Source of the DNA: an uncultured Chromatiaceae bacterium
GTDB lineage: Bacteria > Pseudomonadota > Gammaproteobacteria > Tenderiales > Tenderiaceae
NCBI GenBank assembly: GCA_945787735.1
Contig: CALZIQ010000014.1
Coordinates: 1-43,792 of the forward strand
Direction of reading: 5' to 3'
DNA length: 43,792 nt
Shown: piece by piece, positions 8,103-15,619 of the stretch
Layout of the letters: each line of letters starts with the position of its first letter
How positions within the stretch are numbered: position 1 is the stretch's first letter
Notes under the pieces: model-generated
The model's database searches: none
What the model saw: only the letters and a program-made list of their open reading frames with translations
What the model was told of the DNA's origin: nothing
Made by a program: the position numbers and the translations under genes

Positions 8103-9791
8103 ATGCCTGAATATTTAGCCCCCGGCGTCTATGTGGAAGAGACAAGCTTCCGCGCCAAATCGATAGAGGGTGTCAGCACCAGCACCACCGCCTTTGTCGG
8201 CCCAACACGCAAGGGGCCAACTGCAGGCGAGCCGGTATTGATCACCAGCTTTGGTGACTTTGAACGGATCTTTGGCGGATTTGAAAATCTCGATTTCGGT
8301 TCCGGCGATGTCACCAACTACATTGGCCACGCAGTGCGCAACTACTTTGATAACGGCGGCGCGCGCCTGTTCATGGTGCGCGTCTACAGCCCTAGCGGCG
8401 GTGACGGTATCGCCCGCAGTGCCTTTGTCGGTGGTGATGCCGACGACGCCAACAACGCACGTTTTATTGCCCGCTCACCCGGTCGCAACGGCAACGGCAC
8501 GGTCACGGTTAGCCTAACTGAAACCCCTGTCACAACCATGTCTCTTGATCGTGCCCCACGTGGTTCGGTGATGGATGACGGTGGCACTATATTCATACGT
8601 GGCGATGCGGGATTTGTCGACAGCGGTGATACTGCCTTCACTGCCCTCAGTGGCAATGAAAACTTCATTACCGCGAATGTGCTGATCAGCGATGCTGATG
8701 GTAACGAAATGTTTTATGACAATCTCGGCCTGGCTGCAGGCCATCCACGTTATATCGGCGACATCCTTAGCCCTGCGCCGGATCGCTTGGTGGATCAGCT
8801 GGAATTGGCCTTTGCCTTAGAACAGGGCGCAGGGGTGGATGACTTCCGTCTGCACGCCATCATCGATGGCATTGACGGTACTGCCCAGACTTTAACTGGG
8901 GGCACCGATGGTGGTGAACCCGCGGCCGGTGCCTATACCGCACCCCTAGGCGAGCTGGCACGAGTCGACGATATCTCTATTGTTGCCGCGCCAGGTTATG
9001 CTTCGTTTGGCGACCGGGCCGGTATTCAAAGTGCCCTGATCACGCATGCCGAAACACGCAAGGCCTATCGCTTTGCCGTGCTTGATGCGCGTCAGGGCAT
9101 CATTCCAACCGAGGCGCTTACCGATAAGAGTGTGGTTGATTCCAGCTATGCCGCCATGTATTACCCCTGGGTGGTTGTATCTAACCCATTGGCACGGCCG
9201 GATGATGCCAGCATCCCGCGCGAAGTCACGCTGCCTCCTTCAGGATTTATCTGTGGCATTTATGCCCGCAATGATATTTCGCGCAGCGTGAGCAAATCTC
9301 CCGGCAATGAAATCGTGCGCGGTGCGCTGCGCTTCGAACGCAACATCAGCCATGGCGAACAAGAGGTTCTTAATCCTCGCGGTGTTAACTGTCTGCGTTT
9401 CTTCCCCGGACGTGGCTATCGCCTGTGGGGATCCCGCACCGCCAGTTCCGATCCGGAATGGAAATACATCGGACCACGGCGTTACTTCCTGTTTCTCGAA
9501 CACTCTATTGATCGCAGCACCCAGTGGGCCGTGTTCGAAAACAACGGGCCTCAACTGTGGGCCAATGTGCGTGAGGCCGTGACCAGTTTTCTTTACAACG
9601 AATGGCGTTCAGGAAACTTATTGGGCAGCACACCGGAAGAGGCCTTCTTTGTCCGCTGTGATCGCAGCACCATGACCCAGAACGATCTCGACAATGGACG
9701 CATGATCTGTCTGATCGGGGTGGCCGTACTGAAACCGGCCGAGTTTGTCATCTTCCGCATCGGTCAGAAGACTGCAGATGCACGTGATTGA
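8103..9791 (+). CDS. Contractile tail sheath protein 1 (Pvc2/Afp2-like)
   Basis: This 562-residue protein polymerises around the tube and contracts to drive injection. The N-terminus MPEYLAPGVYVEET is the sheath signature, followed by a FVGPTRKGP and ITSFGDFERIFGG block. A variable outward-facing domain lies at about residues 100-260. The conserved C-terminal part contains GVNCLRFFPGRGYRLWGSRT, RRYFLFLEHSIDRSTQW, an FVRCDRSTMTQNDLDNGR motif and the closing EFVIFRIGQ strand that hooks neighbouring subunits. AGGGAGA precedes the ATG. It pairs with the shorter sheath 2 at 10533. Confidence 0.96.
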   Translation: MPEYLAPGVYVEETSFRAKSIEGVSTSTTAFVGPTRKGPTAGEPVLITSFGDFERIFGGFENLDFGSGDVTNYIGHAVRNYFDNGGARLFMVRVYSPSGGDGIARSAFVGGDADDANNARFIARSPGRNGNGTVTVSLTETPVTTMSLDRAPRGSVMDDGGTIFIRGDAGFVDSGDTAFTALSGNENFITANVLISDADGNEMFYDNLGLAAGHPRYIGDILSPAPDRLVDQLELAFALEQGAGVDDFRLHAIIDGIDGTAQTLTGGTDGGEPAAGAYTAPLGELARVDDISIVAAPGYASFGDRAGIQSALITHAETRKAYRFAVLDARQGIIPTEALTDKSVVDSSYAAMYYPWVVVSNPLARPDDASIPREVTLPPSGFICGIYARNDISRSVSKSPGNEIVRGALRFERNISHGEQEVLNPRGVNCLRFFPGRGYRLWGSRTASSDPEWKYIGPRRYFLFLEHSIDRSTQWAVFENNGPQLWANVREAVTSFLYNEWRSGNLLGSTPEEAFFVRCDRSTMTQNDLDNGRMICLIGVAVLKPAEFVIFRIGQKTADARD

Positions 9792-9820
9792 GATGAAATG
9801 GCAACTCAACAACATATTCA

Positions 9821-9927
9821 GCCTCCCCCTTTGTAAAGGGGGATTGAGGGGGATTTTTTCGGCGGATTACCTCCCATCGCTATGTGCGGCAGAAATCCCC
9901 CCTGGCCCCCCTTTATCAAAGGGGGGA
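9821..9927. repeat. REPIN-like paired palindromic repeat, copy 1
   Basis: Two imperfect palindromes of about 36 bases, each with a CCCCCTTT-AAAGGGGG core and a flanking GGGGGATTT or its complement, stand in opposite orientation 35 bases apart. Together they can form one long hairpin. The same family recurs at 13718, 24839, 31221 and 32269, with a single unit at 17939. Confidence 0.85.
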
Positions 9928-9976
9928 AGAAACGGCGTGCTGATTTGTGGCGAAAATTTTAAAGGAGAAAACAATC

Positions 9977-10435
9977 ATGGCTGAACGCATTACCCCATAC
10001 GGTGCATTTAACTTCATCGTCAATCTAAATGGGCCCCAGGGTCCGGAGGCACCTCTTGGTGGTTTCTCCGATGTCAGTGGTCTGGGCGTGGAGATCACCA
10101 TGGCCGAATACCGCAACGGCAACGAAAAAGAAAACCACGTGCGTAAGGTAGCCGGTATTCACAAGGTCTCGGACGTGACGCTGAAACGCGGCATAGTCAA
10201 TTCAGAAGACCTGTGGGACTGGATTAAACAAACCCAACGCAATGGCCCCGATGCCAAACGCACAGTCGTCATCACGCTGCGTGACGAGGCGGGTGAAAGC
10301 GTCGAGTCCTGGACCCTGCGCAACGTCGTGCCCATGAAATATACCGGCCCGACCTTGGCGGCGAAGGGTGGTGGTGATGTGGCCATGGAAGAGTTGGTGT
10401 TGTCGTCTGAAGGCATCGATCTCGAAGTGGCCTAA
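9977..10435 (+). CDS. Tail tube protein 1 (Pvc1/Afp1-like)
   Basis: The 152-residue product, starting at ATG 9977 after AAAGGAG, is an Hcp/gp19-type tube protein that forms the hollow inner tube. The N-terminus PYGAFNFIVNLNG, GGFSDVSGLGVEITMAEYR, and the central VSDVTLKRGIVNSEDLWDW are hallmark tube motifs, and the C-terminal strand ends in VAMEELVLSSEGIDLEVA. Length agrees with the family (about 150). It is preceded by a REPIN-like repeat and followed by a short inverted repeat, so it may be expressed as a discrete, stable message segment. A paralogue with an insert lies at 12083. Confidence 0.95.
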   Translation: MAERITPYGAFNFIVNLNGPQGPEAPLGGFSDVSGLGVEITMAEYRNGNEKENHVRKVAGIHKVSDVTLKRGIVNSEDLWDWIKQTQRNGPDAKRTVVITLRDEAGESVESWTLRNVVPMKYTGPTLAAKGGGDVAMEELVLSSEGIDLEVA

Positions 10436-10456
10436 CTCAATTAACCGAAGCCCGTT

Positions 10457-10489
10457 AATCCCTTCTCCCGTTCAAGGGGAGAAGGGATT
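10457..10489. repeat. 13-bp perfect inverted repeat between tube 1 and sheath 2
   Basis: AATCCCTTCTCCC and its reverse complement GGGAGAAGGGATT flank a 7-base loop. There is no T-tract, so it is more likely a mRNA-stabilising hairpin or partial attenuator behind the abundant tube gene than a terminator. It may be a short variant of the G/C palindrome family seen elsewhere. Confidence 0.7.
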
Positions 10490-10532
10490 GAAAGTGGCAC
10501 TAGAAGAGTCAAGGGAGATTTCAAAAAATACA

Positions 10533-12086
10533 ATGAAAGGACTGATCTTCGAAGCGCTTTCGCCACAAGCCGATGCGGCCCCCAATCGCACCGATGTGGC
10601 CTGCTTTATTGGCTTTGCCAAGGTGCGTGAGATCGATACACCCACCGCGCTGACACAGTGGCTGCAATTTGAAGGCTGGTGGGACACCGACTCCTCTGCT
10701 GGTGAGCAGAGTGGTGTTGAATCACTTTATGATGTGCCCGTACCGGTTCATAGTTGGGAGCAGTTCGACCAGTTGTTTGAATGGGATCAACGGCCCTATG
10801 GCGATGAGGTAACGCTAGGTGCCACCTATCTCGGTGCTGCAGTGCGTTCCTTTTTTACCCAGGGTGGACGCAAGTGTTTTGTCGTCAGCCTGGGTGAGCC
10901 GGTAGCGCTTGACGACAACCGCATCGCCCGTGACGCCATGTTGTTGCAACTAGTACCGCAGTACACCGGGCAGCGTTCTCGCCGCAGTGAATGGCATGGT
11001 TTACATCATTTGTTTGGTCTGCCCGAAGTCTCGTTTGTGTCCATGCCCGACTTGGCCGAACTAGCGTCCATTTATCGCGAAGATACTGTTACCCCAGTGC
11101 AGGTGCCGCCAGCCGAACCGCAATTTGTGGAATGCTCTGAACCAACTGTGTCAACGCAAGACAAGCAAGTAATTAATCTTGCCGCGCCACGCTGCACCGA
11201 TTCCGAATACGTCATTTGGCGCACTGTGGTAAGACGTGCCGCACAATGGCTGTCTGATTTTCGTCGTGATGTGCAATTGCTGGCGGCCTTGCCGTTGCCA
11301 CAAAAAGACAGCGAGGCCGCGCGTGATCTGCTCGCCTTTATGCATCTGGAGGGCTGGCTTACCGGAACGTTGCAGACTACCAACAGCCTGGCCACAGCCT
11401 TTCTGCAATTGGGTTATCCCTGGTTGCAGATGAATTATGCAGGGGATCTGCCAGCTAATCTGGAACCACCCGAAGGTGTTGTGGCTGGTGTGTTGGCACG
11501 CAACGCACTTGTACGGGGTACTTTCCGCAGTGCCACGGGACTAACGCTGAACGAGGTAGTGGATTTTCACCCGCAACTGGGCCAGTCACAACAGTTCGGT
11601 CTTAACCCGGCGGCACCAACACAAGCCTCACCCCAGGCGCCCTTAATTGATCGTGTCTCCTTGATTGGCCCGACTGTCGATGGTTTTCGTATGTTCTCCG
11701 ATGTCACCACCAGCAACGATATTAACTATCGCCAGGCCAACATCAATCGCACCATTGCACTGGTGATGCGTGCCGCCCGTGCCATCGGTGAAGAGTATGT
11801 CTTCGAAGCCTCGGGCGAACGCCTATGGCAACAGATTCAAGATCGTCTTAGCGATGTGCTTGCTGCCATGCAGGCCGCCGGTGCACTTGCCGGGCGACGG
11901 CCAGAGGATGCATTTCAAGTGAGATGTGATCGTTCCACCATGACACAGCAGGATATCGATAACGGCCGTGTGATAGTGGTGGTCATGATCCAACCCGTCG
12001 CCAGCATCGAAACCATGCGTATCCAACTGACTATCGGCGATGGCGGTCGTGTATCACTCTCGGCATTGGGCATGGAGGCGGCATGA
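10533..12086 (+). CDS. Contractile tail sheath protein 2 (Pvc3/4-like)
   Basis: From ATG 10533 the product has 517 residues; an AAGGGAG lies about 15 bases upstream, slightly far. The C-terminal third is clearly sheath: NRTIALVMRAARAIGEEYVF, VRCDRSTMTQQDIDNGRVI and a final ETMRIQLTI strand. The N-terminal part keeps the TDVACFIGFAKVREIDTP block but lacks the usual APGVYVEE start. The middle holds SLYDVPVPVHSWEQFDQLF and YLGAAVRSFFTQGGRKCFVV, again matching the sheath fold. As in PVC particles with several sheath proteins, this second form probably makes the ring next to the baseplate. Its stop overlaps the next ATG (ATGA). Confidence 0.92.
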   Translation: MKGLIFEALSPQADAAPNRTDVACFIGFAKVREIDTPTALTQWLQFEGWWDTDSSAGEQSGVESLYDVPVPVHSWEQFDQLFEWDQRPYGDEVTLGATYLGAAVRSFFTQGGRKCFVVSLGEPVALDDNRIARDAMLLQLVPQYTGQRSRRSEWHGLHHLFGLPEVSFVSMPDLAELASIYREDTVTPVQVPPAEPQFVECSEPTVSTQDKQVINLAAPRCTDSEYVIWRTVVRRAAQWLSDFRRDVQLLAALPLPQKDSEAARDLLAFMHLEGWLTGTLQTTNSLATAFLQLGYPWLQMNYAGDLPANLEPPEGVVAGVLARNALVRGTFRSATGLTLNEVVDFHPQLGQSQQFGLNPAAPTQASPQAPLIDRVSLIGPTVDGFRMFSDVTTSNDINYRQANINRTIALVMRAARAIGEEYVFEASGERLWQQIQDRLSDVLAAMQAAGALAGRRPEDAFQVRCDRSTMTQQDIDNGRVIVVVMIQPVASIETMRIQLTIGDGGRVSLSALGMEAA

Positions 12087-12577
12087 GCGACGTCTATGAC
12101 TACCCGCTGCGTGGTTTCCGCTTTCAGGTGGACTTTAAAGAACAGATGCTCACCAATGAAAGCGAAGGTGGTGAAGTGGTGTTGTGCAGCGGCGCCTTTG
12201 CCGAATGCACCGGTCTGGAAGCCACAATGGAACCCAAGACCATCAAAGAGGGTGGACGTAACTGGGGTGCTGCGCAACGCATGGGAATCATCAACTTTGG
12301 CACCGTGGTGTTAAAACGCGGCCTCACCCAAACAGACGATCTGTGGGCCTGGTTCAACCTGGTGGGCGAGGGCGCTTATGCCCAACGCCTCAATGTATCC
12401 ATCACTATGTTTGATCAATCAGGCAAGGGGATCTTCTCTTGGACTCTGCTCAAGGCCATGCCCACCAAGTTCAAAGCGCCGGATCTGAATGCAAAAAACA
12501 ATGAAGTGGCGATCGAAGAATTGCACTTAGTGCATGAGGGCATGGGCCGTGCCGCTGCCGCAGTGAAACAGTTGTAG
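12083..12577 (+). CDS. Tail tube protein 2 (Pvc5-like)
   Basis: The 164-residue protein overlaps sheath 2 by four bases (ATGA), so it is probably translated by re-initiation. PLRGFRFQVDFKE, FAECTGLEATMEPKTIKEGG and INFGTVVLKRGLTQTDDLWAW are tube motifs, and AIEELHLVHEGM ends the domain. Compared with tube 1 it carries a short insert after the first strand. In related particles such a variant sits at the baseplate end of the tube, between the hub and the main tube protein. Confidence 0.94.
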   Translation: MSDVYDYPLRGFRFQVDFKEQMLTNESEGGEVVLCSGAFAECTGLEATMEPKTIKEGGRNWGAAQRMGIINFGTVVLKRGLTQTDDLWAWFNLVGEGAYAQRLNVSITMFDQSGKGIFSWTLLKAMPTKFKAPDLNAKNNEVAIEELHLVHEGMGRAAAAVKQL

Positions 12578-12585
12578 GAGTAGAG

Positions 12586-13518
12586 ATGCCAAACACACCC
12601 AACATCGTCAGAGCCAGTTTCAAGATTCGCGGCGGCAGCGAAGAGGATCGGTTTGATGTGCATTTCAATCCTGCATCGCTGCAATACACCATCACCAACA
12701 ACATGAAGAACACTGGCTCGGGCAACTCGGCCAAACAATATGTGGATGAGAGCACCGGTAAGCTGGTTATGGATCTGATCTTCGATACCACCGACAGTGG
12801 CGAAGATGTGCGTCTGCACACCGTGCGTGTAGCGCAACTAATGGAACCGGAAGAGAGTGACAAGACACCGCCCATCGTTGAATTCGAGTGGGGGCTTTAT
12901 ACCTTCGCCGGCATGATGCAGACCTATAAAGAAACCATCGACTTTTTCTCATCCGATGGTGTGCCTTTACGCGCTTCAGTCAATCTGACCCTGGCCAGCC
13001 AGGATGATGTGTTTGAAGGCGGTTCGGATGAACGTACTGCCAATACTGGCACTGCTGGTGCACTGGGCAGTGGTACTGGCAACAACAGTGTGCAGACACC
13101 GCCACCTCCCAATAGCGACGGCCGTGGTGTTACCCAGACGGCTACCAAAGGGGGGAATCCTGCAGCGGCGCGACAGATCGCATCTCAGAACGGTCTTGAA
13201 AACATGCGCTTTCCCGGCAGCGCCCAGCTGCAGATCAATGGGGGAACAGTATCAGCCGGTGTTTCATCCATGACTGCGAGCACCAGTGTGGGCGGCACCT
13301 TTGCTGGACTACGCGTTAATGCCGGTACAGGTGTCAGTGGTTCTTTAAAACTGAGTAATTTTTTGCGTCCCGCCGGTACTGCACAACTAGGTACTGAAGA
13401 CGCAGCTGGTTTTTCACTTGGGGGCCAGGCGCGCCTGCAGGGTTCTGCTAGTTTCAAAGCCGATGTCGGCGCTGCCGGTGCGTTGAAAGCCAAGATTGAA
13501 TTTGATGGAGGTGAATAA
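12586..13518 (+). CDS. CIS_tube / Pvc7-like hub adaptor with LysM-like region
   Basis: This 310-residue protein starts with ASFKIRGGSEEDRFDVHFNPASLQYTITN and has a VDESTGKLVMDLIFDTTD strand pair, the pattern of CIS_tube/Afp7 proteins that join the tube to the spike hub. Residues about 195-225 (ARQIASQNGLENMRFPGSAQLQI) look like a LysM motif. The linker before it is Ser/Thr/Gly/Pro-rich. A further 85 residues of Gly/Ala/Ser-rich strands (GTFAGLRVNAGTGVSGSLKL) follow the LysM-like part, longer than I expect for the family. Its stop overlaps the ATG of the next small gene. Confidence 0.85.
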   Translation: MPNTPNIVRASFKIRGGSEEDRFDVHFNPASLQYTITNNMKNTGSGNSAKQYVDESTGKLVMDLIFDTTDSGEDVRLHTVRVAQLMEPEESDKTPPIVEFEWGLYTFAGMMQTYKETIDFFSSDGVPLRASVNLTLASQDDVFEGGSDERTANTGTAGALGSGTGNNSVQTPPPPNSDGRGVTQTATKGGNPAAARQIASQNGLENMRFPGSAQLQINGGTVSAGVSSMTASTSVGGTFAGLRVNAGTGVSGSLKLSNFLRPAGTAQLGTEDAAGFSLGGQARLQGSASFKADVGAAGALKAKIEFDGGE

Positions 13519-13688
13519 TGGGCGTGGTATTTGATGAAGTCGTGACCCAGGTGGAAACACCGCCGCAACCGCCACAAGAACAGCAGCAGGAGAGTGGCGG
13601 GCAACAATCCACGCAACAGAAGGCGTATTGCTGGCAACAGCAGCAGTCGACGTTTTGGCGTCGGCAGGAAAGGCTGGAGGCGGATTGA
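13518..13688 (+). CDS. Small 56-residue eCIS-associated protein
   Basis: TAATG couples this gene to the adaptor upstream. The product begins MGVVFDEVVTQVETPP, continues with a Gln/Pro/Gly-rich linker, and ends with a helical WRRQERLEAD. A short acidic-start protein with a charged helical end occurs at this position between the hub adaptor and spike genes in other eCIS loci as I recall them. Its role is unknown; it may be a chaperone or linker of the hub. It is followed directly by a REPIN-like repeat. Confidence 0.68.
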   Translation: MGVVFDEVVTQVETPPQPPQEQQQESGGQQSTQQKAYCWQQQQSTFWRRQERLEAD

Positions 13689-13717
13689 TGGTGTTCTATA
13701 AGAACTCAATGCTTTTA

Positions 13718-13801
13718 GCCTCCCCCTTTGCAAAAGGGGGATTGAGGGGGATTTGTGGGCAGAGTAAATTACCCCTAACGCCCCTTTTGCAAAGGGGGGG
13801 A
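13718..13801. repeat. REPIN-like paired palindromic repeat, copy 2
   Basis: A left unit (GCCTCCCCCTTTGCAAAAGG then GGGGATTT) and an inverted, degenerate right unit stand only about 15 bases apart between the 56-residue gene and the hub gene. Same family as copy 1. Confidence 0.82.
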
Positions 13802-13836
13802 CATAGTGATTCGTTCTTCAGGCTAGGAGTGACAGC

Positions 13837-14877
13837 ATGACCGTCACCGCCCTAAACCGCAGACCCGTCTACAATCCACGTCCCGTCGTGGAAATCGACG
13901 GCCAGCGTTTCGATAAGGTCGACGAACTGCTCCAGTCCATAGACATGCGCGAGCAGGAAGGCGGCCTCTCATCTTTGGAGCTGCGCCTAAGCAACATCGC
14001 CAGCGATGCCGACGGCGGTGCCGGGTTTGCCTTTGAGGATGAACGAGAGATTCGTCTCGGTTCCACCATTACCGTCTCAGCCGGTGATACCAGCGAGCCG
14101 CAGGAACTCTTCCGCGGTGTTATTACCGGTATCGAAGCCGAGTTTCCCGAATCCAATCCGCCTGAATTGTTATTGCTGGCTGAAGACAAGCTTCAACATG
14201 CACGCATGGCCCGTCGCACCCAAACCTACCGCGACATGTCGGTGGCCGACATCGCTAATGAAATTGCACAACGCTTGAGCCTGCAGGCACAGGTCAGTGG
14301 CCTGAGTTCACCCAGTGGCACCTGGGTACAGTTGAATGAAAGCGACCTTGCCTTTCTGCGAAGACTGTTAAGACGATTTGATGCCGACATGCAGATCGTT
14401 GAGGACAGACTTGAAGTCGCGCCTATCAGCGAAGTGCAACGCCAAGTCATCGAGATGGAACTATTTCAGGATTTGCGAAGTGTACGTTTTGTTGTCGATC
14501 TTGCTCATCAAGTTACTGCAGTGACCTGTGCTGGCTGGAATCCACTCACAGGCCGCGAAGTCAGTGGCCGCGGCAGTGGTGTTAACTTCGGCCCGGGCCG
14601 CGGCAGGCGCGGTGCATCATTGTTGCAGGATGCGATTGGTGAACGGCTTGAACATGTCGGTCATATCCCCGTCACTACCGATGACGAGGCCCAAGCTTTG
14701 GCCGACACTGTATTCGATCAACGCGCACGCAGTTTTGTCTGCGCCGAAGGCACCGCCACCGGCCATCCCAGTATTCGTGTCGGTACCCATCTGCAACTTA
14801 GTGGTGCCAGCCCGCGTTTTGAAAACACCTATTCGTCAGCACCCATCATCGTTACGACGTGCGTCAGGGGTACATGA
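13837..14877 (+). CDS. Baseplate hub protein, gp27/late-control-D-like, frameshifted near C-terminus
   Basis: This 346-residue protein forms the trimeric hub that carries the spike. The start after TAGGAG is good, and PVVEIDGQRFDKVDELLQSI, GLSSLELRLSN, LFRGVITGIEAEFPE, MSVADIANEIAQRL and ESDLAFLRRLLRRF are all hub motifs. It corresponds to the N-terminal half of a fused VgrG; the gp5-like half is the separate next gene. After FENTY at 14830-14832 the frame runs on as SSAPIIVTTCVRGT and stops, whereas the -1 frame from 14832 reads FVSTHHRYDVRQGYMTDFKA, the expected family ending. A single T seems to be missing from TAT-TTC. Either the gene is truncated or the base was lost in sequencing. Confidence 0.88.
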   Translation: MTVTALNRRPVYNPRPVVEIDGQRFDKVDELLQSIDMREQEGGLSSLELRLSNIASDADGGAGFAFEDEREIRLGSTITVSAGDTSEPQELFRGVITGIEAEFPESNPPELLLLAEDKLQHARMARRTQTYRDMSVADIANEIAQRLSLQAQVSGLSSPSGTWVQLNESDLAFLRRLLRRFDADMQIVEDRLEVAPISEVQRQVIEMELFQDLRSVRFVVDLAHQVTAVTCAGWNPLTGREVSGRGSGVNFGPGRGRRGASLLQDAIGERLEHVGHIPVTTDDEAQALADTVFDQRARSFVCAEGTATGHPSIRVGTHLQLSGASPRFENTYSSAPIIVTTCVRGT

Positions 14878-14921
14878 CTGACTTCAAGGCCGAGTCATCC
14901 GCACTGGGAGAGGCCTCATGA
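14832..14921 (+). other. Out-of-frame C-terminal segment of the hub gene
   Basis: Twenty-nine codons in the -1 frame relative to the hub gene encode the missing hub ending (FVSTHHRYDVRQGYMTDF, then AESSALGEAS). The segment ends at a TGA overlapping the ATG of the next gene (ATGA at 14918), the arrangement typical of this operon. Restoring one T would rejoin it to the hub protein. Confidence 0.8.
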
Positions 14922-15619
14922 GTGATCAAGCGCTAATGAAACACCTCATCCCCATGCTGCATGGCGGCAGTTATCTGGCCAAGGTGGTGGCGGTGAACGA
15001 TCCCGAAGGTATCAGCCGGGTCAAGATACGCCTGCTCAGTTTCGATGGCACGGATGAACAAGATGCCGAGATCTGGGCCCGCGTTGCCGTGCCCTTTGCC
15101 GGAAATAACCGCGGTGCCTTTTTTATTCCGGATGTGGATGACGAAGTGCTGGTGAGTTTTGTTAACGGTGATCCGCGCCAGCCGATTGTGATCGGTGGAT
15201 TGTGGAGCGGCAGTGCCGATGTGCCGGAAGAGTTGGGTGGCAGCGGTGACAGCGTCGATCGCTGGACCATCACCGGCAAGGCTGGCACCCGGATTGCCAT
15301 TGAGGAAGAACAACCTAGCAATGCCACCATTAAATTCACCACACCCAACGGTGTCAGTGGTGAACTCACCGACGCCGGTGGCGGTAAGATCGAATTCATC
15401 ATGGGTGGCACGACAGTGACTTATGACAACCAGGGTGTCACGGTCAACACCAGCATGAACGTTACCGTGCAAGCAGGCGCACAAGTTGAGATTACCGCCG
15501 CTATGGTCACGGTGAATGCCGCCATGTCGCGCTTCAATGGGATTGTGCAGGCTGACACCGTGATCAGCAACAGTGTCATCAGCGCATCCTACACACCTGG
15601 GGCGGGCAACATATGGTAA
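14918..15619 (+). CDS. Baseplate spike protein, gpV/gp5-like (Pvc8 C-terminal half)
   Basis: The 233-residue protein is the spike at the tube tip. Residues about 15-90 form an OB fold, with KVVAVNDPEGISRVKIRLL, WARVAVPFAGNNRGAFFIPD and EVLVSFVNGDPRQPIVIGGL. Residues about 100-233 are repetitive Thr/Val/Gly-rich strands (KFTTPNGVSGELTDAGG, TVTYDNQGVTVNTSMNVTVQ) of a triple-stranded beta-helix needle. The ATGA overlap with the restored end of the hub gene supports start and hub reconstruction. No fused gp27 domain is present, so spike and hub are separate polypeptides here. No PAAR tip protein was found nearby. Confidence 0.92.
   Translation: MSDQALMKHLIPMLHGGSYLAKVVAVNDPEGISRVKIRLLSFDGTDEQDAEIWARVAVPFAGNNRGAFFIPDVDDEVLVSFVNGDPRQPIVIGGLWSGSADVPEELGGSGDSVDRWTITGKAGTRIAIEEEQPSNATIKFTTPNGVSGELTDAGGGKIEFIMGGTTVTYDNQGVTVNTSMNVTVQAGAQVEITAAMVTVNAAMSRFNGIVQADTVISNSVISASYTPGAGNIW

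Noticed and set aside
9745-9984. 79-codon frame through REPIN copy 1
   Set aside because: The product is the peptide always produced by reading this repeat (PPGPPLSKGG type); it also overlaps the sheath end and tube start.
14826-14840. Programmed -1 frameshift in the hub gene
   Set aside because: The site is A-ACC-TAT-TCG, not a slippery heptamer, and no downstream stimulator is evident. A missing base is simpler.
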